Shown here in pieces: positions 57,745-64,000 of a stretch of 64,000 nucleotides of DNA. The translations under genes were made by a program, and so were the position numbers. How positions within the stretch are numbered: position 1 is the first letter of the stretch; every line of letters begins with the position of its first letter. The notes below the pieces were generated by a model. The model did not search any database. It was not told the DNA's origin and worked only from the letters and a program-made list of their open reading frames with translations. Origin of the DNA: Thiobacillus denitrificans DSM 12475 (GTDB taxonomy: Bacteria; Pseudomonadota; Gammaproteobacteria; Burkholderiales; Thiobacillaceae); contig NZ_AQWL01000006.1 of assembly GCF_000376425.1 (NCBI RefSeq), positions 23,045 through 87,044 of the forward strand. Reading direction: 5' to 3'.

Positions 57745-58104
57745 ATGACGCCTTATTCGCTGGATGGATCCGTGCAATACACCCTGCTGGCGGTGGTGCT
57801 TGCCGTGGTCGCCTACATCCGCAACATTCCGTACAAGGAATTGAAGGACAGACTCACCGCCCCGCCCGCCGACGGCACGACGCTCAGCGCAGCTAAGTGC
57901 TGCACGATCAAGGCCCAGCTCCTGGTGCTGGACCTGATGCAGATCGTCCTGGCGGCGACGGGCGTGCTGCTGGTCGGACGCTTTCAGCTGGGAGACACGT
58001 ACGACGCCTATATCCTGTTCACGCTATGGATGCTCGCATTCGCCTTGTTCCTCATGCACGTCCTGGTGAATGGCCGCAACATCGTCAAAACCCTGTTCAA
58101 ATGA
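57745..58104 (+). CDS. Small three-helix membrane protein, unknown function
   Basis: This 119-residue protein is not recognised. It has three hydrophobic segments: YTLLAVVLAVVAYI near the N terminus, LLVLDLMQIVLAATGVLLV in the middle and YILFTLWMLAFALFLMHVLV near the C terminus. A cytoplasmic-looking loop with two adjacent cysteines (AAKCCTIKAQ) separates the first two. The ribosome region GTGAAAGGAACACGTCC precedes the ATG. It follows the glucosylglycerol genes by 72 bases on the same strand but may be transcribed separately. Confidence 0.7.
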   Translation: MTPYSLDGSVQYTLLAVVLAVVAYIRNIPYKELKDRLTAPPADGTTLSAAKCCTIKAQLLVLDLMQIVLAATGVLLVGRFQLGDTYDAYILFTLWMLAFALFLMHVLVNGRNIVKTLFK

Positions 58105-58227
58105 ATCGAGCGTGAAGCGGGTGCCCCGGGTTTTGCTGGCCGTCCTGCCGCACGCCCTGGCCTGAACCTGCCGGTTTCATCTCCCTCGCCGCATAATCCG
58201 GTATTCCGTCCAATACCGGTTCGTCCC

Positions 58228-59112
58228 ATGCGCCGCCTGTTCCTGCCCCTGTTCCTGCTCGCCGCCCTGCTTTCCGCTTGTGCGGTCCCGCCCCCGGCCC
58301 CGACCATCCCGCCGCCGGCCCCGCTGCCCAAGCCGCCGCTCAAGATCGCGCTGGCGCTGGGCGGCGGCGCGGCGCGAGGCTTTGCCCACATCGGCGTGAT
58401 CAAGGCGCTGGAGGCCCAGGGCATCGTGCCGGACATGGTGGTGGGCACCAGCGCGGGTTCGGTGGTGGGGGCACTCTACGCCTCGGGCATGAGCGGCTTC
58501 GAGCTGCAGAACCTGGCGCTGACGATGCAGGAGAACATGCTGGCGGACTGGACCCTGCCCAACCGCGGCGTGCTGAAGGGCGAAGCGCTGCAGGCGTTCA
58601 TCAACCAGAAGGTGAAGAACCTGCCCATCCAGAAGATGCCCAAACCCCTGGGCGTGGTGGCCACCGATCTGCAAAGCGGCGAAAAAATGCTGTTTCGCCG
58701 CGGCGACACCGGCATGGCGGTGCGTGCCTCCAGCGCCGTGCCGGGGATGTTCCAGCCGGTCGAGATCGGTGGCCGAGATTACGTCGATGGTGGCCTCACC
58801 TCGCCGGTGCCGGCCCTGGTCGCGCGCAGCATGGGGGCCGACTTCGTCATCGCGGTGGACATTTCCAACGTCAGCCGCCGCGACAGGCTCAGCGGCACCC
58901 TCGATGTGCTGCTGCAGACCTTCGCCATCATGGGTCATGCCATAAGCAGTCACGAGCTGGAGGATGCGGACGTCGTGATCCGGCCGAAGACAGGCGCGGT
59001 GAGCAGCACCGATTTCGAAGACCGGCACCTCGCCATCCTGGAAGGCGAAAAGGCTGCCGCCGCGGTCATGCCGAAACTGAAGGCCCGGCTCGCCAGAGCG
59101 CGGGCGCGCTGA
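58228..59112 (+). CDS. Patatin-like phospholipase lipoprotein (RssA-like)
   Basis: This 294-residue protein has a lipoprotein signal (LFLLAALLSAC) followed by a proline-rich linker. A patatin domain then has GGGAARGFAHIGVIKALE as oxyanion loop, GTSAGSVVGALYASG with the nucleophile serine, and YVDGGLTSPVPALVARS with the DGG catalytic aspartate. It is probably an envelope-anchored serine lipase or esterase; substrate unknown. It converges with the diguanylate cyclase gene about 40 bases away. Confidence 0.9.
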   Translation: MRRLFLPLFLLAALLSACAVPPPAPTIPPPAPLPKPPLKIALALGGGAARGFAHIGVIKALEAQGIVPDMVVGTSAGSVVGALYASGMSGFELQNLALTMQENMLADWTLPNRGVLKGEALQAFINQKVKNLPIQKMPKPLGVVATDLQSGEKMLFRRGDTGMAVRASSAVPGMFQPVEIGGRDYVDGGLTSPVPALVARSMGADFVIAVDISNVSRRDRLSGTLDVLLQTFAIMGHAISSHELEDADVVIRPKTGAVSSTDFEDRHLAILEGEKAAAAVMPKLKARLARARAR

Positions 59113-59154
59113 CGGCAAGCACAGGCGGAACCCCGTCCCGCCGCGTGAACGGCT

Positions 59155-60459
59155 TCACGCGGCTGAAGCGGCGGCCTCGCGGTAGGTGTTCCTGCCGTCA
59201 CGCTTTGCCGCGTACAGCGCTGCGTCAGCTTGCTTCAACAGCTCATCCAGCGTTTCGCCGTCGGTGCAGCACAGGGCGATCCCCACCGAAGCCCCGATGC
59301 GTGCGCTACCTCCTGTGGCAAGCGGGATGGGCTGGCGCAGGCTGTCCACCACACGGCCGGCGACCTCGCGCGCAGCCTTCGCATCGTCGACCTGGCCCAG
59401 CACGATGACGAACTCGTCGCCGCCGAGGCGCACGATCACATCCGACTCGCGGAGCAACTGTTTCATCCGTTCCGCCGCCACCCGCAGCACCGTATCGCCG
59501 GCTGCATGCCCATAGCGGTCGTTGACTGCCTTGAATTCGTCCAGATCGACCGCCAGCACGGCCATCTGTTTTCCCGAGCGCCTGGCGCCGGCGATCATGA
59601 ACCTTTCGTTTTCGTTGAGAAAGCGCCGGTTGGCCAGGCCTGTCAGCGGATCGCGCAGACTGAGCTGGCGGATCGTCTGCTCGGCCTCGATCCCCGCCCC
59701 GATCAGGCGAATGCTCTTGCGGTACAGCCCGATGAGCGCCAGTCCCATCCACAGCCCGGCCACGGTCAGCAGCGCCAACGACACGTTCTGGTCGCGAACG
59801 CGCGTCGTTTCACGTGTTTCCAGCTGCGCCAGCTCTTCCCGGCCGGTCTCGATCAGAATGCGGTGGATCTGCTCGATGGCGGATTTGTCGAATCCCGCAA
59901 GCTCCAGTTCCGGCGGCGTGACACTGCCGTCCGCCTGCGCGCGCTGCTGGAGCGCGCCGAATCCGGCTTCCAGTGCCGATTGCAGTCCCGGCAGCGGCGC
60001 CAGGCGGGCAGCCAGGGCGCCGTCCGTGCTGACCAGGGCGATCAACTGCTCGGCACTGGGGCACGACGATTGGCGGCATATCAGGGCGGAATCAAGATCG
60101 GCGGGATTGCGCGACTCGGCGTACTTGCGAACCGCAGTATCCAGGTTGAGCAGGTAGGTACGCAGCGAATCGATGTACGCGATGACCTGCCGCGTGTGAT
60201 CCACCGAGCGAACGGCCTCTTCCGAGCGCTGGTGCTGGTAGAAGATCATGGCGAACAGGAGCGTGATGATGAACGCGAAAATCAGCGCGCCCGTGCGGAG
60301 CACCCGCCTGAATCCAGCAAAGACGGACCCGTCGGCCGGGGCGGGCGCCGATGCTGTATCCGCATTCATTGCGCGCGCGGCGCCAGCCATCAAGGTTTGC
60401 CTGAGCTGTCGTACAAATAGGCGGGGATTGAATCTTTTTGCCATAGGTGTGGCTGTCAT
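59155..60459 (-). CDS. Membrane diguanylate cyclase (GGDEF)
   Basis: This 434-residue protein has two transmembrane segments (ALIFAFIITLLFAMIFYQ near residue 60 and ALLTVAGLWMGLALIGLY near 225). They enclose a periplasmic helical sensor of CHASE3-like pattern (EEAVRSVDHTRQVIAYIDSLRTYLLNLDTAVRKYA). The C-terminal GGDEF domain has RDPLTGLANRRFLNE and the intact active site RLGGDEFVIVLGQ. It should make cyclic-di-GMP, the substrate of RpfG elsewhere in the window. No inhibitory RxxD is obvious at the usual site. The start may be the second ATG, 15 bases downstream. Confidence 0.88.
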   Translation of the reverse strand: MTATPMAKRFNPRLFVRQLRQTLMAGAARAMNADTASAPAPADGSVFAGFRRVLRTGALIFAFIITLLFAMIFYQHQRSEEAVRSVDHTRQVIAYIDSLRTYLLNLDTAVRKYAESRNPADLDSALICRQSSCPSAEQLIALVSTDGALAARLAPLPGLQSALEAGFGALQQRAQADGSVTPPELELAGFDKSAIEQIHRILIETGREELAQLETRETTRVRDQNVSLALLTVAGLWMGLALIGLYRKSIRLIGAGIEAEQTIRQLSLRDPLTGLANRRFLNENERFMIAGARRSGKQMAVLAVDLDEFKAVNDRYGHAAGDTVLRVAAERMKQLLRESDVIVRLGGDEFVIVLGQVDDAKAAREVAGRVVDSLRQPIPLATGGSARIGASVGIALCCTDGETLDELLKQADAALYAAKRDGRNTYREAAASAA

Positions 60460-60592
60460 GGCAGACGAAAAATGCGGTCGATGGCTGAATACTAACGGCT
60501 TTTGCGGCCAAAGCCGCGATGCGAATGGATGGAGCGATCCGACTCGATTTGCGCGGCAGGCTCGGGAGAGAAAAAACAGCCGTGCGGATTCG

Positions 60593-60627
60593 CGGGCATG
60601 GCGCCGCTCGGGGCGGCGCCATGCCCG
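60593..60627 (-). terminator. Intrinsic terminator after the HU gene
   Basis: A perfect 15-bp stem, CGGGCATGGCGCCGC with its complement, lies around a five-base loop, 13 bases after the HU stop on the minus strand. The clear T-run comes about 15 bases later, so it may also act as a 3' stability stem. Confidence 0.65.
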
Positions 60628-60639
60628 GCGTTTGCTGCA

Positions 60640-60936
60640 TTACTTTTTCTTGGCGGCTTTCTTTCCGGCAACGGCAGCCTTGAAGCCGGCGCCCGCCGTG
60701 AAGCGCGGCACGGTTGTCGCCGCGATCTTGATTTCATTGCCGGTCTGCGGGTTGCGGCCGGTGCGGGCGGCGCGCTTGCTGGACTTGAAGGAGCCGAAGC
60801 CGACGAGCGTCACGGAGTCGCCCTTGGCGACGGCTTTGACGACGGCGTCGAGGATGGCGTCGAGCGCTCTGCCCGCGGCGGCCTTGCTGATGTCGGCTTC
60901 AGAGGCAGCCACGTCGATCAATTCGGATTTGTTCAT
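60640..60936 (-). CDS. HU-family DNA-binding protein
   Basis: This 98-residue histone-like protein starts [29 protein letters not shown] and has the DNA-binding arm motif [24 protein letters not shown] lysine-rich tail, [11 protein letters not shown], follows. It bends and compacts DNA as a dimer. The tail is slightly longer than in E. coli HU, which is common in betaproteobacteria. AAAAGGACATAC precedes the ATG. The 263 bases upstream to the Na/Pi cotransporter stop hold no gene I can support. Confidence 0.95.
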   Translation of the reverse strand: MNKSELIDVAASEADISKAAAGRALDAILDAVVKAVAKGDSVTLVGFGSFKSSKRAARTGRNPQTGNEIKIAATTVPRFTAGAGFKAAVAGKKAAKKK

Positions 60937-61199
60937 GTATGTCCTTTTAAGTTTGGTGTGAAAACGAGGTGTCGCAAGCGTTCAAACTGCGCCGACCCTT
61001 ACGCAGGCAGGGCTGCCGATCGGAACGCCGCATTGATTATCGGCTTACCGGCGCAAATATTGAAGCCCCGAGTCTTCCATGTTTTTTATGTATGGAGGTC
61101 GAACCTCTCGATGCGCGCGGCTGCCGCCACCCTGCCCGGGTCGGCCGCAGCGACCGGGACGGCAGTTCCTGTTGCCGAAGACAAGGGTGGGAATCACGG

Positions 61200-62819
61200 T
61201 TATCCCTGGTTCGGGTTTGCCTGCGGAGGCTCCTTGGCATCGATGGGACGCCCCTGGGAGAGGTAATGGCAGACGCGCCAGATGTGGTGGCCCGTGCGTT
61301 CCATCCAGCGGTAGGCATCTGTCTTGCGCAGGGCCGTCGCGGGGCTGGCGCCGGGGGAGGCCATATCCTGCAGCAGATCGTGCCGGACCTGGCGTGACAG
61401 GGCGGCCAGGGTCACTGCATCGAGTTCCAGTTGTTCCAGGCCAGGGGCAAGGTTTTTCTCGGCCAGGCCCTGGCGCGCCAACGCCAGCATTTCCCGGCTG
61501 TTCTCGATTGCCCAGGCGTAGTCCGGATCGGAAAAATCGATTCCGGCCTGGGCCAGATCGTGCAGGCGGCCATGAAAGCGCAACAAATGGTCGATGGCAT
61601 GAAGCTGGGCAATGCGCTGGGCGCCGAGGCGCGCGTCGTCGGCAGGCAGCTCGATGCGGCTGACGAAATCATAGCTGCGGTCCAGGGCCTGGCCGGCCTC
61701 CGTCAGGTCGCCGTTCCGGCTTGCCGACGCGCCTGGCGACAGCAGATCACTGTAGAAATCGAGCAGCTGCTGGGCCACCTGCTCCAGTGCCCGCTGCGAT
61801 GCCTCGAGTGCGACGGCAGGGATGGCGAGCAGGCTCTGATCCAGTCGCTCGGTCATGCTGTCGCCGCGGTCGGGCAGGATGCGTTCGACGATCTGACCGA
61901 AGCGTGAGGTGAAGGGCAGGAACAGGAGAGCCCCGGCGGCAATGAACAGGGTGTGAAAGGCGGCCAGGCTGGTGGCGCCCGGTTGCAGGCCGAGGTATTT
62001 TCCGGCGAGGTCGATCAGGAACAGGAAGACCGGCAGCAGGACGATGGCGATCAGGCCTGCCACCGAGTTGAACAGGATGTAGGCCAGGGCCGTGCGCCTG
62101 GCGTAAATGGTGCCGCCGATGGCTGCCAGGGCGCCGGTGAGGGTGGTGCCGATGGATGCACCGACCACCAGCGCAGACGCCTGTTCGAAATTGATGGTCG
62201 CGGTGTGCAGCGCCGTAAGGGTGGTGGCAATGGCGGCGGAAGACGATTGAAGAATCGCCGTCATGGCCAGGCCGATCAGCATGGCCACTATGCGCGCCGA
62301 ATATCCCCCGTCGGGAAGATTGGCAAGACTGGCTATGGCAGAGAGCCCGCGCATGCCCTCCTGCAGGGTATTCAGGCCGAGAAACATCAGGCCGAATCCG
62401 GCCAGGGACATGCCCAGCGCGGCCCCGCGCGCCGGGGCCAGCAATTTCAGCATGGCGCCGATGCCGATCAGCGGCAGGGTGTAGAAGCCCAGATTCACTT
62501 TCAGGCCCAGTTCGGCAACGATCCAGCCCGTGGCGGTATTGCCCAGACTGGCACCGATGACGACGCCGATCGCCTGGGAAAAAGTAATCAGGCCCGCACT
62601 GACAAATCCGATCAGGGTGACAGTCGTGGCGGTCGACGATTGAACCAGGGCGGTGACGAGCGTGCCGGACACAAAGGCTTTGGAGGGGGTGCCCGTGAAA
62701 CGGACCAGGGCCCGCCCCACGGTGCCGCCGGCAAAGGCCACGAGCCCGTCGGACAGCAGCATCATGCCAACCAGAAACAATCCGATGCCACCGGCAAACG
62801 GAAAAAAGATATCCAGCAT
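61200..62819 (-). CDS. Na/Pi cotransporter family protein with PhoU-like C terminus
   Basis: This 539-residue protein has two NptA/PNaS membrane repeats. The characteristic QSSTATTVTLIGFV is in the first and LQSSSAAIATTLTALH in the second. Paired GASLGNTATGW and GASIGTTLTGALAAIGG blocks accompany them. The last 200 residues are a soluble helical PhoU-like domain. Such proteins carry phosphate with sodium or have related regulatory roles. It stands alone, running leftwards, between HU and the second cbbR. Confidence 0.9.
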   Translation of the reverse strand: MLDIFFPFAGGIGLFLVGMMLLSDGLVAFAGGTVGRALVRFTGTPSKAFVSGTLVTALVQSSTATTVTLIGFVSAGLITFSQAIGVVIGASLGNTATGWIVAELGLKVNLGFYTLPLIGIGAMLKLLAPARGAALGMSLAGFGLMFLGLNTLQEGMRGLSAIASLANLPDGGYSARIVAMLIGLAMTAILQSSSAAIATTLTALHTATINFEQASALVVGASIGTTLTGALAAIGGTIYARRTALAYILFNSVAGLIAIVLLPVFLFLIDLAGKYLGLQPGATSLAAFHTLFIAAGALLFLPFTSRFGQIVERILPDRGDSMTERLDQSLLAIPAVALEASQRALEQVAQQLLDFYSDLLSPGASASRNGDLTEAGQALDRSYDFVSRIELPADDARLGAQRIAQLHAIDHLLRFHGRLHDLAQAGIDFSDPDYAWAIENSREMLALARQGLAEKNLAPGLEQLELDAVTLAALSRQVRHDLLQDMASPGASPATALRKTDAYRWMERTGHHIWRVCHYLSQGRPIDAKEPPQANPNQG

Positions 62820-63030
62820 GTAAGGGTAGATATGCGCTTTATGACCTCGATGAATTTAGCATAGGTGTCATGTGCGCTTGCTCGATGAGCGATCTTGAGG
62901 GCGGACTTGAAAACAGGGGTAGAGGGCTGTGCGCATTTTGGCGCTGCCTGGCCTGGCCGAACAGGTGGCGCGCTGCCCGGTCAGCCCGGACTTCCGCTCC
63001 CGTTCCGTCTCGACCCAATGCCGTCGCTGT

Positions 63031-63954
63031 TCAACGCTTCCTGTTGTCTGCTGCCTGGGATGCCGTCTCCTTCCGCCCGAGCAGATAATCAAGAAACGCC
63101 CGCGCCACCACCGATAGCTGCCGCCCGGCCGGATAGACCGCGTACCAGTGGCGCAGGATGGGAAAGCCCTCGACGTCGAGCACGGCGAACTGGCCGGGCT
63201 GGTTGAGAGTGAGGGTGTGGCGGGAGAGGGCAGATAGGCCGAGGCCGGCGAGGATGGCCTGCTTGATGGCTTCGTTGCTGCCCAGCTCCAGGCGGGGATG
63301 GATGTTGAGGCCGTGTCCGCTGAAGGTGCGCTCGATGGCGTTGCGGGTGCCGGAGCCTTTTTCGCGCATCAGCCAGGGTTCCCGGGCGATGCGTTCGAGC
63401 GGAATCTTCTTCATCCGTGCCAGCGGGTGGTCGGGCGCGGCCAGCACGACGATGGGGTTGTCCATGATGGGGGTGGCGACGACGTCGATGTCTTCCGGCG
63501 GCTGGCCGAGGAAATACAGGTCGTCCAGGTTGTCGGCGATGCTGGCGAGCACCTGCTCCTTGTTGGTGACGCGCAGGCTGACGTCGATGCCGGGGTACAG
63601 CTTGACGAATTCGCCCAGCAGGCGCGGCGCGAAATAGGAGGCGGTGGTGATCGCCATCAGGCTCAGCTTGCCTTGTTTGAGGCCCTGCCGCTCGGCCACC
63701 GACATGGTGTAGTGATCCATGATGTCGAAGACTTCGCGGGTGGCCTGCGCCAGTTGCTGGCCGTCGGCGGTGAGGCGGATTTTTTTGCCGACTTGCTCGA
63801 TCAGCGGAACCCCCACCGTTTCGGCCAGCTTTTTCATCTGCATGGAGACGGTGGGCTGGGTGAGGAACAGTTCTTCGGAGGCGCGAGTGAAGCTGCCCAG
63901 ACGGGCGATGGCTTCGAAGATTTCGAGCTGGCGGAAGGTGGTGTGCTGGCGCAT
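63031..63954 (-). CDS. cbbR: Second CbbR-type LysR regulator
   Basis: This 307-residue LysR regulator is clearly paralogous to the one beside cbbM. It shares the HTH FRQLEIFEAIARLGSFTRASEELFLTQPTVSMQMKKL, the effector-domain blocks GSGTRNAIERTFSGHGL and [20 protein letters not shown], and EGFPILRHWYAVYPAGRQLSVVA near the end. In related autotrophs such a copy is divergent from form I RuBisCO or other Calvin genes; those would lie to the right, beyond the window. Its ATG has no Shine-Dalgarno, because a CTTCACT tandem repeat occupies the region directly upstream. Confidence 0.9.
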   Translation of the reverse strand: MRQHTTFRQLEIFEAIARLGSFTRASEELFLTQPTVSMQMKKLAETVGVPLIEQVGKKIRLTADGQQLAQATREVFDIMDHYTMSVAERQGLKQGKLSLMAITTASYFAPRLLGEFVKLYPGIDVSLRVTNKEQVLASIADNLDDLYFLGQPPEDIDVVATPIMDNPIVVLAAPDHPLARMKKIPLERIAREPWLMREKGSGTRNAIERTFSGHGLNIHPRLELGSNEAIKQAILAGLGLSALSRHTLTLNQPGQFAVLDVEGFPILRHWYAVYPAGRQLSVVARAFLDYLLGRKETASQAADNRKR

Positions 63955-63959
63955 TTTGG

Positions 63960-64000
63960 GTGAAGAGTGAAGAGTGAAGAGTGAAGGGTGAAGAGTGAAG
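63960..64000. repeat. 7-bp tandem repeat (GTGAAGA) upstream of the second cbbR
   Basis: Six head-to-tail units of GTGAAGA run to the end of the window; the fourth reads GTGAAGG. The array starts five bases upstream of the cbbR ATG on the opposite strand, so the transcript leader reads CTTCACT repeated. The total length is unknown because the window ends inside it. Confidence 0.9.

Overview
The window is about 64 kb of GC-rich chromosomal DNA with dense, short-spaced operons. It most resembles a Thiobacillus-like, sulfur-oxidising, CO2-fixing betaproteobacterium. This inference rests on a form II RuBisCO operon (cbbM-cbbQ-cbbO with a divergent cbbR, plus a second CbbR-type regulator at the right edge), a DsrC/TusE-like protein, a YeeE/YedE thiosulfate-type transporter, rhodaneses, a chromate transporter and a RegB/RegA redox pair. 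No rRNA, tRNA or CRISPR array was found. Species was not determined.

Layout. 0-8 kb: corC, a MidA-type methyltransferase, pteridine reductase, a bactofilin with a sigma-54-like promoter and paired upstream palindromes, an MFS exporter, a methyltransferase and metK. 8.0-8.8 kb: a short AT-richer patch with two small proteins of unknown function. 8.8-13.7 kb: envelope genes (UDP-glucuronate epimerase, Kdo transferase, TolC), then rhodanese and pcm. 13.7-16.9 kb: a TPP riboswitch, five tandem hairpin repeats and thiC, then uppP. 16.8-19.4 kb: a DUF533 protein and regA/regB.

19.6-24.5 kb is a copper-themed block. An OprC-like TonB receptor and a PCuAC chaperone converge with a three-gene RiPP-type operon: an EF-hand precursor with EGKCG motifs, an MNIO/DUF692 enzyme and a DUF2063 partner. 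25-27.7 kb: hsp20 with a sigma-32-like promoter, argB, an EVE protein and a TSUP permease. 27.8-33.4 kb is an rpfF / rpfC / rpfG diffusible-signal locus in which rpfC is cut inside its receiver domain by an IS481-type element with a 6-bp target duplication. Removing the element and one repeat restores the frame exactly.

33.5-43.8 kb: a hydrolase, the YeeE permease, purine genes (purC, purM, purN, purK, purE), an AI-2E permease whose frame runs into purC with no stop, two DUF3108 proteins, DUF192 and DUF486. 43.9-46.6 kb: the DsrC-like gene and a chrA-rhodanese-ChrB-domain operon behind a structured leader. 46.6-52.3 kb: cbbR, cbbM, cbbQ, cbbO. 52.6-57.7 kb is a probable glucosylglycerol osmolyte cluster (GpsA-like dehydrogenase, HAD phosphatase, GgpS, GH13_18 phosphorylase), preceded by a small translationally coupled ORF. 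57.7-64 kb: a small membrane protein, a patatin lipoprotein, a diguanylate cyclase, HU, a Na/Pi cotransporter and the second CbbR, with a 7-bp tandem repeat directly before its start.

Functionally, carbon fixation could feed triose phosphate through GpsA into glucosylglycerol. RegBA and CbbR are plausible redox and carbon controls. The copper import genes and the copper-type RiPP operon probably act on the same metal. The DSF circuit looks recently broken at the sensor.
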